64,000 bases of DNA from Thalassotalea loyana (GCF_030161435.1 NZ_BSSV01000010.1:1-64000); one strand, 5' to 3'; shown: positions 28,251 to 37,910, counted from the stretch's first letter. Program-made: numbers and translations. Notes: generated by a model not told the origin, from the sequence alone.

Positions 28251-28466
28251 TTAATGCCTAGACAATGTTGCTCAAGATTCTGCGTGATTATACGTGGCAA
28301 AAAAAGAAGGTGCTAGCAAACCAAGCAATAAGTTAAATAATTTCATTTAACTGCTCACTAAATCATCAAGTAACGATCGTTCAACGATCAATAGTTGATT
28401 CCATATTGAATTATGAAGCTGATTTGAGGAAAATCTTCTTTAAACTTATCTGAAGGCCAGCGAGAC

Positions 28467-29225
28467 GTGCTCAATTACAAACAAAGTGGCAGTGGTAGCC
28501 ATATTATATTAATTCATGGTTTATTCGGTTCAATGGAAAACCTTAATATGGTAGCCAAGGGCCTAACCGATAATTATTGCGTGACAAGTGTAGATGTGAG
28601 AAATCATGGAAGCTCTTTTCACAAGAATGATATGAATTATCCTAGCCTAGCCAATGACGTTATAGAGTTAATGGATCAGTTAGCTATTGAAAAAGCCCAT
28701 ATTCTAGGGCATTCAATGGGCGGAAAAATTGCAATGGAGTTAGCATTAACTTACCCTCAACGGGTTGATAAGTTAATCGTTGCCGATATTGCGCCTATTC
28801 AATATCCAGCCCACCATCAACAAATTATCAATGGTTTAAAAGCTATCGACTTCTCTCATGTTACAAGCCGAAAAGACGCAGACGCTCAACTTGCAGCCTA
28901 CGTGGAAGAAGCCTCAGTACGCGCTTTTTTACTGCGTAATTTAGCTGTGACCGACGGCCGTTATCATTTTAAATGTGCACTTGATTACATCGACAATTGC
29001 TATAGCCAAATTATGGCGGCTTACCTTGGTGACAATCAATTTCTTGGTCAAACCTTGTTTATCAAAGGTGGTAACTCGACTTATATTACCGCAGAACACC
29101 GTGAGCGAATCAATGAGCTGTTTCCTAATGTAGCCGCTAAGATTATTCAAGGTGCTGGCCACTGGTTACACGCAGAAAAAACGACTGCCTTCAATAAAAT
29201 TGTTCGTGACTTCCTAGAAAAGTAA
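28467..29225 (+). CDS. ybfF: Alpha/beta-hydrolase YbfF (esterase)
   Basis: 252-aa alpha/beta-hydrolase. The oxyanion segment LIHGLFGSMEN lies near residues 15-25, the nucleophile elbow GHSMGGKIAMEL near 82-93, and the catalytic His in GAGHWLHAEK near 232. E. coli YbfF is an esterase with acyl-CoA/malonyl-CoA activity reported; substrate here is unknown. It starts with GTG and is divergent from seqA, the same arrangement as in E. coli. Confidence 0.88.
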   Translation: MLNYKQSGSGSHIILIHGLFGSMENLNMVAKGLTDNYCVTSVDVRNHGSSFHKNDMNYPSLANDVIELMDQLAIEKAHILGHSMGGKIAMELALTYPQRVDKLIVADIAPIQYPAHHQQIINGLKAIDFSHVTSRKDADAQLAAYVEEASVRAFLLRNLAVTDGRYHFKCALDYIDNCYSQIMAAYLGDNQFLGQTLFIKGGNSTYITAEHRERINELFPNVAAKIIQGAGHWLHAEKTTAFNKIVRDFLEK

Positions 29226-29260
29226 TATATTTCAAACACTAAGATAACAAATACAGATAT

Positions 29261-29297
29261 TGGCACGCATTGCTAGCACGGTGGCACGCTTTGCTAG
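29261..29297. repeat. Two-copy direct repeat
   Basis: TGGCACGCATTGCTAG (29261-29276) recurs as TGGCACGCTTTGCTAG (29282-29297), 16 bases with one mismatch and a 21-base period. It lies between ybfF and the SDR gene. A 21-base period puts both copies on the same face of the helix, which fits a regulator site, but no regulator is identified. Confidence 0.6.
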
Positions 29298-29322
29298 TGA
29301 TTATCTATTCGTACTCTTTTAG

Positions 29323-29353
29323 AATTTCCTCATCAATTTTGACGAGGAAATTT
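29323..29353 (+). promoter_or_regulatory. Hairpin overlapping the ribosome site of the SDR gene
   Basis: AATTTCCTC and GAGGAAATT pair around a 12-base loop; the right arm contains GAGGAAA, the ribosome-binding site of the ATG at 29356, and is followed by TTTTTA. It may terminate ybfF transcripts, block translation of the SDR gene, or both. Confidence 0.55.
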
Positions 29354-29355
29354 TT

Positions 29356-30138
29356 ATGCACACATCACAAGCCACATTAATTACAGGCGCTTCGAACGGT
29401 ATTGGTCTTGAGCTAGCAAAATTGCAAGCGCAGCAAGGAGCCAATTTAGTGTTAGTTGCTCGTAGTAAAGATAAGCTGAATGCGCTAAAAAATGAGCTTG
29501 AAGCAAAGCACAATATTTCAGTATACGTTGTAGTAGAAGACCTATCTGATCCTACAAGTGCCCAACGTATATTTGACAATACCCAGACTCACGGAATCGC
29601 AATTAATACTCTCATTAATAACGCTGGGTTTGGTGGACACGGAAAATTTGCTGAACGAAATCTAAATGACGAATTAAATATGATGCAAGTGAATATGGCG
29701 ACACTGACTCAACTAACGCATCTGTATTTGCAGCCAATGTTAAAAGCGAATACAGGAAAAATTCTAAACGTATCATCTACGGCATCGTTTATTCCAGGCC
29801 CTTTACAGGCGGTATATTACGCAACAAAAGCCTATGTCACTTCATTCTCACAGGCATTAAGCGAAGAGCTATCAGATACAGGAGTTACGGTGAGCGTCTT
29901 ATGTCCTGGCGCAGTAAGCACAGGCTTTGTTAAGGCGGCAAACCTTGATGGTAATGATTTATGGAAGAACGCTAAAACGCCTGCTTCTGTTGCTAAGATT
30001 GCACAAAAAGGCATGGACCAAGGCAAGCTAATTATTTTTAACGAAAAAGCGTTGGAGTTTATGCTGAACTGGGTCACGCCATTACTACCGAGACGCATGT
30101 TGTTAAAAATATCTAGAAAAACCATGGAAATTAGTTAA
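29356..30138 (+). CDS. Short-chain dehydrogenase/reductase
   Basis: 260-aa classical SDR. The NAD(P)-binding TGASNGIG lies at residues 10-17, NNAG at about 88-91, catalytic Ser in NVSSTASF and the YxxxK pair in YYATKAYV at about 155-159. Arg36 near the second strand (VLVARSKDKL) suggests NADP. The C-terminal hydrophobic stretch may touch membranes, as in DltE-like members. The substrate is unknown. It lies nine bases before an AraC-family regulator with which it is probably cotranscribed. Confidence 0.88.
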   Translation: MHTSQATLITGASNGIGLELAKLQAQQGANLVLVARSKDKLNALKNELEAKHNISVYVVVEDLSDPTSAQRIFDNTQTHGIAINTLINNAGFGGHGKFAERNLNDELNMMQVNMATLTQLTHLYLQPMLKANTGKILNVSSTASFIPGPLQAVYYATKAYVTSFSQALSEELSDTGVTVSVLCPGAVSTGFVKAANLDGNDLWKNAKTPASVAKIAQKGMDQGKLIIFNEKALEFMLNWVTPLLPRRMLLKISRKTMEIS

Positions 30139-30147
30139 GCTAGCCCA

Positions 30148-31140
30148 ATGAAACGCGCAACAAAATTCTCTTTTTCTCCTAGCTGGCAAGTGCTATTACA
30201 AGATATGGAAATAGATATTCCATTGGCGGTAAAACTTGCTGGCCTACCACTTAATATTTTAACGCGAGAAAAACCAACATTAACAAGTGAGCAATACTTT
30301 CGATTTATGGAAGCAATCTCACTCGCAGCACCTCATAAAGAAGTTCCCCTTTTAGTTGCGGAACATCTATCAACGGAAGCGTTTGACCCCGCATTTTTTG
30401 CTAGCTTATGTAGTAAAAACTTTACACAAGCTGTCAAACGCATTGCAAACTACAAACCCTTAATTGGACCTATGTTTTTAAACATAATTGAGGACAGCGA
30501 CCGAACAAAGATTGAGATTCATTGCTACGGTGTTGATGATTTGCCACGCGATGTCGCACTATGCGAATTAACCTTCTTTACTCAGCTATTTCGAATAGCG
30601 ACGCGCCACGACATTATCCCCTTGAATGTTACAACGCCCAAATTACCCAAAGATATTGCGGCATATCAAGACTATTTTGGTTGTTCATTGGAAGAAGCTA
30701 ACACGGTTAGCTTAACGTTTTCTGCACCTGATATGGCAAAACCATTTGCTACACAGAACAATCAAATGTGGCAGTATTTCGAAGGTCAATTAAACCAACG
30801 ATTAGAAAACCTGAACCAAGATGCCACGACAAGCCAAAAAGTGAAAGGCGTTTTACTTGAAGCAATCCCAAGTGGGGAGTACTCGGTAGAGACTGTCGCA
30901 ATGCAATTACATATGAGTAAGCGTACACTTCAACGTAAGCTCAGTTTAGAAAAAGCGAATTTCAAGGATATATTGCAAGAAGTACGGATCGAACTTGCAG
31001 ACCACTACTTAGAAAAATCTACACTGCCACTAAGTGAAATATCTTTCCTTCTTGGCTTCCATGAAGCTAATTCATTTATTCGTGCTTACCAGCACTGGAA
31101 AGGGGTAAGCCCAGGTAGCTACCGAGAACAACATCACTAA
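30148..31140 (+). CDS. AraC-family transcriptional regulator
   Basis: 330 aa. The N-terminal two thirds is of the AraC arabinose-binding-like type found in OruR/ArgR-like regulators (about 20-205). The C-terminal double helix-turn-helix (about 240-328) has VAMQLHMSKRTLQRKLSLEK and the ISFLLGFHEANSFIRAYQHW signature. It is adjacent to the SDR gene, so control of that gene is a reasonable guess. Its ligand is unknown. Confidence 0.88.
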   Translation: MKRATKFSFSPSWQVLLQDMEIDIPLAVKLAGLPLNILTREKPTLTSEQYFRFMEAISLAAPHKEVPLLVAEHLSTEAFDPAFFASLCSKNFTQAVKRIANYKPLIGPMFLNIIEDSDRTKIEIHCYGVDDLPRDVALCELTFFTQLFRIATRHDIIPLNVTTPKLPKDIAAYQDYFGCSLEEANTVSLTFSAPDMAKPFATQNNQMWQYFEGQLNQRLENLNQDATTSQKVKGVLLEAIPSGEYSVETVAMQLHMSKRTLQRKLSLEKANFKDILQEVRIELADHYLEKSTLPLSEISFLLGFHEANSFIRAYQHWKGVSPGSYREQHH

Positions 31141-31252
31141 CCTATGAACTAGCACAATAAAATGGTGTTTTTTTAACAAAAACTTGACCTCTATAGATGT
31201 GTTTAATATGCCCTTATGCTATAGTGCGCCGTGAATTTTTGAAGGTGGCGCT

Positions 31253-31474
31253 ATGTTAGCAGAATATTTAGAAGTTATTGAAGCTGTAGGCTTGAATTTA
31301 TTTTTTGCTTTTATCTTTATTTTCATAGGGTTATCTATTCACGACGTAATGAAAAAGAACGACGTTCCAAAAATGGGCCAGATGGTAGTTTACTTCGTAC
31401 TGGTGCTAGGTTGTGTCGGTTTTATTGCGAAAGGTCTTATCCAGTTTTTCTGGGAAAGCCAAGGAATTGGTTAG
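31253..31474 (+). CDS. Small membrane protein, DUF2788 family
   Basis: 73 aa with two predicted membrane helices (about 11-30 and 44-65) separated by a short basic loop, HDVMKKNDVPKMG. This matches the DUF2788 family of Alteromonadales/Vibrionales, found next to ybfE and fldA. Function unknown. GAAGGTGG precedes the ATG. TTGACC at 31182-31187 is a possible -35. The ybfE gene follows after only six bases. Confidence 0.75.
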   Translation: MLAEYLEVIEAVGLNLFFAFIFIFIGLSIHDVMKKNDVPKMGQMVVYFVLVLGCVGFIAKGLIQFFWESQGIG

Positions 31475-31480
31475 TAGTTC

Positions 31481-31762
31481 ATGGCAAAAGAAGTTTCAGA
31501 CGTAACAACAATTGATCTGTTTTCAGACGAAAAGCGCCCGGGTCGTCCTAGAACAAATCCGCACTCTCGTAGTGTTCAGGTTAAGATCAATAAGCGTAAT
31601 CAGGTTAAGCGTGACAAACAACGAGGCTTGAAACGTGTCGAATTTAAGATGCATCAAAGTTTATTTGAAAAGCTTGATGCGATGGCGCAAGAGCAAAATG
31701 TTAGCCGTGGCGAATTAATCGAGTCGATATTAGCAAAAACGCTAGCGACTGATGAATGTTAA
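31481..31762 (+). CDS. ybfE: LexA-regulated protein YbfE, ribbon-helix-helix type
   Basis: 93 aa of the CopG/Arc-like YbfE family. A basic N-terminal part contains KRPGRPRTNPHSRSVQVKIN, and a ribbon-helix-helix-like C-terminal part contains RVEFKMHQSLFEKLDAMAQE and SRGELIESILA. In E. coli it is under LexA control; I found no clear LexA box upstream of this unit. It lies between DUF2788 and fldA, as expected from conserved order. Confidence 0.88.
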   Translation: MAKEVSDVTTIDLFSDEKRPGRPRTNPHSRSVQVKINKRNQVKRDKQRGLKRVEFKMHQSLFEKLDAMAQEQNVSRGELIESILAKTLATDEC

Positions 31763-31788
31763 AATTTTAGTTTAAAAGGTAAAACTTA

Positions 31789-32316
31789 ATGGCAATTGTA
31801 GGTTTATTCTTTGGTAGCGATACAGGTAACACTGAAGCTGTAAGTAAAATGATCCAAAAGAAACTAGGCAAAAAACTAGTTGACGTTAAAGATATTGCGA
31901 AAAGCACAAAAGAAGAAATCGCTGAATTTGATTTAATTATCTTAGGTATTCCAACATGGTACTACGGTGAAAACCAATGTGACTGGGATGACTTTTTACC
32001 TGATTTAGAAGAAATTGATTTTACAGATAAGCTTGTTGCTATTTTCGGTTTAGGTGATCAAGAAGATTACGCAGAATACTTCTGCGATGCAATGCAGCCA
32101 CTTCGTGATATTGCAGAATCAAAAGGTGCAATCATTGTTGGTAACTGGTCAACTGAAGGTTACGAATTCGAAGCATCTAAAGCGCTTGTAGACGACAACA
32201 CGTTTATCGGCTTGTGTATCGATGAAGACCGCCAACCGGAGTTGACTGAAGAGCGTGTAGACAAATGGGTCAACCAAATTTATGACGAAATGTGTTTAGC
32301 TGAATTAGCTGACTAA
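31789..32316 (+). CDS. fldA: Flavodoxin FldA
   Basis: Long-chain flavodoxin, 175 aa, an FMN electron carrier serving biosynthetic enzymes such as IspG/IspH and methionine synthase. The FMN phosphate loop is GSDTGNTEAV (8-17), the isoalloxazine-contact loops are PTWYYGENQCDWDDF and GLGDQEDYAEYFCDAM. Length and loop composition match E. coli FldA. It is 26 bases after ybfE and ends at a terminator. In E. coli fur follows directly; here two genes intervene. Confidence 0.96.
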   Translation: MAIVGLFFGSDTGNTEAVSKMIQKKLGKKLVDVKDIAKSTKEEIAEFDLIILGIPTWYYGENQCDWDDFLPDLEEIDFTDKLVAIFGLGDQEDYAEYFCDAMQPLRDIAESKGAIIVGNWSTEGYEFEASKALVDDNTFIGLCIDEDRQPELTEERVDKWVNQIYDEMCLAELAD

Positions 32317-32344
32317 TATACTACGTCACATATTTTTTAGAAGA

Positions 32345-32375
32345 AGGGCTAGGTTGAAAAACCTAGCCCTTTTTG
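32345..32375 (+). terminator. Terminator after fldA
   Basis: AGGGCTAGGT-TGAAAA-ACCTAGCCCT is a 10-base stem with a T tract, 29 bases beyond the fldA stop. Confidence 0.88.
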
Positions 32376-32467
32376 TTTTACATTCACTAACACATCACAA
32401 TCGCAATTATCTGAAACCTATGGTAAAAGTTAATAAAATTTTTCATTAAAGATCATGGGTAGCTACT

Positions 32468-33814
32468 TTGACAGTTCAACTAACATATCGTCACAACCAA
32501 TTTTCTAATTTGGTGACGAGCTATTGCCTTGTTTTTAGTTTGCTCTTGGTTTCGTTTCCCATGTGGGCAAGTAATCAAGTGACCAATGTTAGGGTGTGGC
32601 CTACACCTGAAAGCACACGCGTAGTGTTCGACATCAGTGATAAGCCGAACTATAAATATTTCACTTTATCCTCACCAGAACGCTTAGTTATTGATTTTTA
32701 TGACAGTAAGTCAAAAATCAATTTCAAAAATATTATCAGCAATGATAAGCGAATTACCAAGATCCGTACGAGTAAGCCCAAAAACAAACAATCAATGCGT
32801 GTTGTCTTTGAACTAGCTGCTAACTATCAATTTTCAGTATTTCCTATTGCACCTGCAGGACAATATGGCGACAGATTAGTTATCGATATTGTTGATAACA
32901 AACAGTTGGCTGATGTAGAGCCAATCAAAGACGCAAACAGAAATAAAAACATTGTTGTCGCGATTATTGCTGGCCATGGCGGCGATGATCCTGGCTCTAT
33001 AGGCTATCGGGGTACATACGAAAAAGGTGTCACACTAACTATTGCTAAAAAGCTGGCAAAACTCATTGAAAAAGATCATTACATGCAATCGGTGATGTTA
33101 CGAGAAGGCGACTATTATGTGACCCATGCACAAAAACCTAAACTCGCTCGTCGACATCAAGCTGACTTGTTAATTTCTATTCATGCAGACGCGTTTACTT
33201 CACCAAAACCTAGTGGCGCTTCAGTGCTTGTTCAGTCAACAAAAAGGGCTAACTCAGAATTCACTCGAATGATAAAAAATCGAGAAAAAACATCAGAATT
33301 ACTTGGCGGTGCAGGTCAAACAATCAAACATACCAAAGATTCCAACCTAGCGATCGCATTGGCAGATATGACGAAAGATCACACAATGAAAAGTAGCTAT
33401 GAGTTTGCAACAGATGCCCTTGCTGAATTGAAAAAAGTAACAAAGCTTCATAAGAAAAAGCCAACGGGCCTTAGCTTAGCCGTATTGAAAGCACCTGATA
33501 TCCCTTCTGTGTTAATTGAAACAGGCTTTATCTCCAATCCAAACGATGAGAAAAACTTGAATAATCCGGTACACCAAGACAAATTAGCCAATGCAATCTA
33601 TCAAGCGGTAAGAACCTATTTTAACCGAACACCACCTAGAGGAACCTTGCTTGCTTCGACTCAACTTATCGAGCATCAAGTTAACAGTGGCGAATCATTA
33701 TCCTTGCTGGCTAGCCGTTACAAGGTTTCAGTAAAAAGTATAAAAGAAATGAATAATCTGCGTTCCAATACTATTCATATCGGTCAAGTACTGAAAATAG
33801 ATAGACCTCAATAG
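32468..33814 (+). CDS. N-acetylmuramoyl-L-alanine amidase with AMIN and LysM domains
   Basis: Periplasmic cell-wall amidase of the AmiB/AmiC group that splits daughter cells. Of 448 aa: signal segment (about 15-35), AMIN domain (about 38-140), Amidase_3 domain (about 158-385) and a C-terminal LysM domain (about 400-445). Zinc/catalytic residues are present: His in IIAGHGGDDPGSIG, Glu in GTYEKGVTLTIA, His in ISIHADAF, Glu in VLIETGFISN. The only fitting start is TTG. It sits alone between fldA and fur, not with mutL as in many gammaproteobacteria. Confidence 0.9.
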   Translation: MTVQLTYRHNQFSNLVTSYCLVFSLLLVSFPMWASNQVTNVRVWPTPESTRVVFDISDKPNYKYFTLSSPERLVIDFYDSKSKINFKNIISNDKRITKIRTSKPKNKQSMRVVFELAANYQFSVFPIAPAGQYGDRLVIDIVDNKQLADVEPIKDANRNKNIVVAIIAGHGGDDPGSIGYRGTYEKGVTLTIAKKLAKLIEKDHYMQSVMLREGDYYVTHAQKPKLARRHQADLLISIHADAFTSPKPSGASVLVQSTKRANSEFTRMIKNREKTSELLGGAGQTIKHTKDSNLAIALADMTKDHTMKSSYEFATDALAELKKVTKLHKKKPTGLSLAVLKAPDIPSVLIETGFISNPNDEKNLNNPVHQDKLANAIYQAVRTYFNRTPPRGTLLASTQLIEHQVNSGESLSLLASRYKVSVKSIKEMNNLRSNTIHIGQVLKIDRPQ

Positions 33815-33856
33815 CGTGTAAACCCATCAACAGTCTACACGCCGTCGTCTAATCTG

Positions 33857-34321
33857 CTATTTACGTTGTTTTTTTCGTATGTACAAAGTACGCATGACCT
33901 TTGCGACGATCTCACCCTTTTCATCTTTAATATAAACAGGAAGTTCAGGTAAGTATTTGTCACCATTAGCGGTATGTTTTGCAATATCCGCAAGGAGCTC
34001 ATCAGTTAATACAAAATCGGCATAAACACGTCCGCGACCTGGTTTAATAAAATCGATATCGGCGTATTTATCCCAAATAATGTAGTCTTTACCGAGTCTT
34101 GCCATCAACATCATCATATAGAAGGGATCTGTCAGGGAAAATAACGCCCCACCAAAAATACTACCTACGCCATTTCTATTCCATGCACTTAATCTCATCG
34201 AGGCTCTCGCCTGCCTAAAATCATCGGATATAGAAACCAACTTAATACGGGAAAAAAACATTGGTGGCCAAAAATTGATAAATAATTTAAATACCCACGC
34301 TTTGGAAAACATTAAATTCAT
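33857..34321 (-). CDS. DUF4442 hot-dog fold (thioesterase-like) protein
   Basis: 154 aa, with a hot-dog fold. The helix-strand region GVGSIFGGALFSLTDPFYM resembles the catalytic helix of PaaI/YiiD-type thioesterases. The N-terminal stretch to about 25 is hydrophobic and may be an amphipathic or membrane-touching helix. Substrate unknown. It lies opposite to its neighbours, between the amidase and fur. Confidence 0.75.
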   Translation of the reverse strand: MNLMFSKAWVFKLFINFWPPMFFSRIKLVSISDDFRQARASMRLSAWNRNGVGSIFGGALFSLTDPFYMMMLMARLGKDYIIWDKYADIDFIKPGRGRVYADFVLTDELLADIAKHTANGDKYLPELPVYIKDEKGEIVAKVMRTLYIRKKQRK

Positions 34322-34505
34322 GAAAAAACCCTAAACTCATCGTACCAGTAGATTATCCCAGATTTTTATGATAAAACGCAAAGATTAATCACTTATATCG
34401 ATAGAAATAACAAAAAATATTACTTGAGTATTTAACTAGGGCTTTCATCATTGCAGATAAAACTCTATAATTTTCTACAGTATTTTTATAACAACCAAAG
34501 TATTT

Positions 34506-34949
34506 ATGCCTGATCAAAATGAAGAATTAAAACGCGCTGGCCTAAAAATCACGTTACCGCGAGTAAAAATATTAAGTATTTTACAGTCACCTGATAATCA
34601 ACATATCAGCGCTGAAGATGTTTATAAGATTTTACTAGAGCAAAATGAAGAGATTGGCTTGGCAACTGTTTACCGCGTCTTAAACCAATTTGATGATGCA
34701 GGTATTGTTACGCGTCATCACTTTGAAGGCGGTAAATCAGTATTTGAGTTGTCGCACAAAAAGCATCATGATCATCTGGTTTGCTTAAAGTGTGGAAAAG
34801 TTGTTGAGTTTGAAGATGATGTTATTGAGCAGCGTCAGCTAGATATTGCTAAATCTCACAACATAAAGCTAACAAACCACAGCTTATACCTTTACGGTGA
34901 ATGTGAAGACGAAGAGGCTTGCGAGTCTTATCGTAAATCACACCAATAA
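34506..34949 (+). CDS. fur: Ferric uptake regulator Fur
   Basis: Iron-responsive repressor. The 147 aa have a winged-helix domain (1-82) with LATVYRVLNQFDDAGIVTRH and a metal-binding dimerisation domain with HKKHHDHLVCLKCGKVVEF (about 86-104) giving structural-zinc Cys and regulatory His ligands. A third Cys pair lies in GECEDEEACESY. TATAAT near 34466 may be its -10. It is divergent from the DUF4442 gene and ends at a terminator. Confidence 0.96.
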   Translation: MPDQNEELKRAGLKITLPRVKILSILQSPDNQHISAEDVYKILLEQNEEIGLATVYRVLNQFDDAGIVTRHHFEGGKSVFELSHKKHHDHLVCLKCGKVVEFEDDVIEQRQLDIAKSHNIKLTNHSLYLYGECEDEEACESYRKSHQ

Positions 34950-34965
34950 AACAGGTTATCTATTA

Positions 34966-34990
34966 TAGGCGCTTGAGGCGCCTATTTTTT
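34966..34990 (+). terminator. Terminator after fur
   Basis: TAGGCGC-TTGAG-GCGCCTA is followed by TTTTTTT, 17 bases past the fur stop. Confidence 0.85.
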
Positions 34991-35026
34991 TCTCTGCAAC
35001 TCGCCCACTGAGCAGTTGAAGATAAC

Positions 35027-35058
35027 AAAAAAGCCAGCAATGCTTGCTGGCTTTTTTA
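35027..35058 (-). terminator. Terminator after glnS
   Basis: AGCCAGCAA-TGC-TTGCTGGCT with A run before and T run after; it can act in both directions and lies 22 bases past the glnS stop. Confidence 0.87.
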
Positions 35059-35079
35059 CTTTACATTTATAACTGTAGG

Positions 35080-36750
35080 CTAACCTGAAATTTTAGCCCA
35101 TGTATCACGCAAACCAACGGTACGGTTAAACACCAGCTTTTCAGCTGTTGCATCTTTATTATCTAAACAAAAATAACCTTGACGCTCAAACTGGAAAGCT
35201 TGCTCTGCTTTAGCGGTTGCTAAATATGGCTCTACTTTGGCATTATTGATCACAACTAATGATTCTGGGTTAATTACGCTGTGGAAATCATCCGCCGCGC
35301 CCGGATTTTCCACGGTAAACAAACGATCATACAAGCGAACTTCTGCATCAATAGCTTGCGCTTCACTCACCCAGTGAATAACACCTTTTGGTTTAGTACC
35401 ATCTTCCGGGTTCTTACCTAACGTATTAGGGTCATACGTACAATATACCGTTGTTACATTTCCATCAGCATCCTTGTCACAGTGGGTTGCTGTAACAACA
35501 TAGGCACCACGTAATCGTACAGCTTTACCAATCACCAAACGCTTGTACTTTTTGTTTGCTTCTTCTCTAAAATCTTCAGCTTCAATTAATAACTCTCTAG
35601 AAAACGGTACAACGCGAGTGCCTTGACTGTCATCACTTGGATGATTCTTAACAGTCAATTCTTCAACTTTAGCTTCGTCATAGTTTTCTATTACAAGCTT
35701 AATAGGATCTAATACCGCCATTGCTCGTGGAGCATTGTCGTTTAAGTCTTCACGAATACAAGCCTCTAATACGCCCATTTCAACCGTATTATCCATTTTG
35801 GTAACACCAATACGCTTTGCAAATTCACGAATTGACGCAGGTGTATAGCCACGACGTCTGAAGCCAGCAATCGTTGGCATGCGCGGGTCATCCCAACCAT
35901 TGACTAAGTTTTCTTCAACAAGCGTGTTTAATTTACGCTTACTCATCACCGTATATTCGAGGTTTAAACGAGAAAACTCATATTGACGAGGGCGAGATTC
36001 AATTGAAATATTGTCAATGACCCAATCGTATAAACGGCGGTTATCTTGGAACTCTAATGTACATAATGAATGCGTAATATTTTCAATCGCATCAGATATA
36101 CAATGAGTGAAGTCATACATTGGGTAGATGCACCACTTATCGCCCGTTTGATGATGATGAGCAAATTTCACACGATAAATAACAGGGTCACGCATACACA
36201 TAAAGCTTGATGCCATATCAATCTTAGCGCGTAGCGAGCACTCGCCTTCTTTAAACTCGCCGTTTTTCATTTTCTCAAACAAGGCTAAGTTTTCTTCAAC
36301 TGGAGTATCACGGTAAGGACTGTTTTTTCCTGGTTGCTTCAAAGTACCACGGTACTCACGCATTTCCTCACCATTCAAGAAACACACATACGCTAGGCCT
36401 TTTTCAATTAACTCAACCGCATAGCCATGTAACTTATCAAAATAGTCTGAAGAATAACGAATGTCACCAGCCCACTCAAAACCCAACCATTTTACGTCTT
36501 CTTGGATTGAGTTAACGTAATCGATATCTTCTTTTTCAGGGTTGGTGTCGTCAAAACGTAAATTACATAATCCCTGGTAATCTTGAGCGATACCAAAGTT
36601 TAAGCAAATAGACTTTGCATGACCGATATGTAAATAGCCATTTGGCTCGGGTGGGAAACGCGTTTGCACTCCCGTGTGTTTACCGCTTGACAGGTCAGCA
36701 TCAATAATTTGACGAATAAAATTTGTTGGACGGTTTTCTGCTTCCGACAT
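35080..36750 (-). CDS. glnS: Glutaminyl-tRNA synthetase GlnS
   Basis: Class I synthetase charging tRNA-Gln directly. Of 556 aa, the HIGH motif appears in [20 protein letters not shown] (about 33-52), the KMSKS equivalent is VMSKRKL (about 268-274), and the C-terminal beta-barrel anticodon-binding domains span about 340-550. Presence of GlnS means glutamine can be charged without the amidotransferase route. It is monocistronic. Confidence 0.97.
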   Translation of the reverse strand: MSEAENRPTNFIRQIIDADLSSGKHTGVQTRFPPEPNGYLHIGHAKSICLNFGIAQDYQGLCNLRFDDTNPEKEDIDYVNSIQEDVKWLGFEWAGDIRYSSDYFDKLHGYAVELIEKGLAYVCFLNGEEMREYRGTLKQPGKNSPYRDTPVEENLALFEKMKNGEFKEGECSLRAKIDMASSFMCMRDPVIYRVKFAHHHQTGDKWCIYPMYDFTHCISDAIENITHSLCTLEFQDNRRLYDWVIDNISIESRPRQYEFSRLNLEYTVMSKRKLNTLVEENLVNGWDDPRMPTIAGFRRRGYTPASIREFAKRIGVTKMDNTVEMGVLEACIREDLNDNAPRAMAVLDPIKLVIENYDEAKVEELTVKNHPSDDSQGTRVVPFSRELLIEAEDFREEANKKYKRLVIGKAVRLRGAYVVTATHCDKDADGNVTTVYCTYDPNTLGKNPEDGTKPKGVIHWVSEAQAIDAEVRLYDRLFTVENPGAADDFHSVINPESLVVINNAKVEPYLATAKAEQAFQFERQGYFCLDNKDATAEKLVFNRTVGLRDTWAKISG

Positions 36751-36926
36751 CCACGCAACCTCAAAAAATGTGAAATAAGATTTTTATTAATCCAGCATTA
36801 TAACAACAGTTAGGCATCTGATATAGTCATTAAAACTGAATATTGTGTTAATCTTACTGACTTAATTAACTCGTAAGATATCTCATTGTCATTAAAGCTT
36901 CACAGACGCTTCAAAAAAGGAAAAGT

Positions 36927-37910
36927 ATGTTAAGAAGTATTGCCTTGTTTCTGGCACTAATCATATCGGCAGGTGCCAACGCTAAACCAGTTGAGAAAAT
37001 TTATTTTGGCTCTTGTGCAAAGCAACATAAGCCCTTGGCTATATTTGATGCAATCAATAAAGATGACCCTGACGTGTTTATTTTCCTTGGTGACAACATT
37101 TACAGCTCATATTTTGGCATTGATGAAATGCCACTCCAATATCAAATGCTTAGTGAGCATGAAGGATTTCAAAAACTACGCAGACAAAGTGATGTTGTCG
37201 CCATATGGGATGATCATGATTATGGCCAGGGTGATGGCGGTAAACATTTTGAGCACAAGGAAATAAGCAGAAAGATCATGCTCGATTTTTGGCAAGAGCC
37301 AAAAGATTCGGCGAGATATACGCAAGATGGTATCTACACCTCATACTTATATGGTGAGGGTGACAATACCGTACGAGTAATTTTACCTGACTTACGTTGG
37401 AATCGGGACAACCTACACAAAGTTGATGACGATACCCGTAAAAAAGAACGCACACCTAAATTCATGGGGCCTTACCTACCCTCACCAAACACCGAAGATC
37501 AATTACTTGGCGAACAGCAATGGCGCTGGCTAGAAGCTGAACTGAAAAAGCCAGCTAAGATCAAAGTCATTGGTTCTGGCATTCAATTACTGAACGAGTT
37601 TTCTGGGTGGGAAACATGGGCAAACTTTCCTCATGAACGCAAACGTCTTTTAGATTTTATTGCGAAAGAAAAAATCAATGGCGTTATCTTCGTTTCAGGT
37701 GACACGCACTTTGGAGATGTATCTCGCGTATCTGATGAAGTCCCTTACCCATTATGGGAAATAACGAGCTCAGGGTTGAGTGAGAAATGGAAAGAAGTTA
37801 GCCCAAACAAACATCGAATAGGTAACGGCGTCAACGTCGTTAATTACGGTTTTATCGAAATTGATTGGGAACAAGAAGACCCAATCATCAACATGGGATT
37901 ACGTGGATAA
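36927..37910 (+). CDS. PhoD-like alkaline phosphatase/phosphodiesterase family protein
   Basis: 327 aa with a signal peptide (1-19, ending ANA). Metal-binding motifs of the PhoD-like metallophosphatases are present: GSCA (about 28-31), FLGDNIYSS (about 52-60), IWDDHDYGQGDGG (about 92-104) and SGDTHFGDVSRV (about 258-269). Probable periplasmic phosphomonoesterase or phosphodiesterase; substrate unknown. AAAAAAGGAAAAG precedes the ATG. It has no operon partner and no visible Pho box. Confidence 0.87.
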   Translation: MLRSIALFLALIISAGANAKPVEKIYFGSCAKQHKPLAIFDAINKDDPDVFIFLGDNIYSSYFGIDEMPLQYQMLSEHEGFQKLRRQSDVVAIWDDHDYGQGDGGKHFEHKEISRKIMLDFWQEPKDSARYTQDGIYTSYLYGEGDNTVRVILPDLRWNRDNLHKVDDDTRKKERTPKFMGPYLPSPNTEDQLLGEQQWRWLEAELKKPAKIKVIGSGIQLLNEFSGWETWANFPHERKRLLDFIAKEKINGVIFVSGDTHFGDVSRVSDEVPYPLWEITSSGLSEKWKEVSPNKHRIGNGVNVVNYGFIEIDWEQEDPIINMGLRG

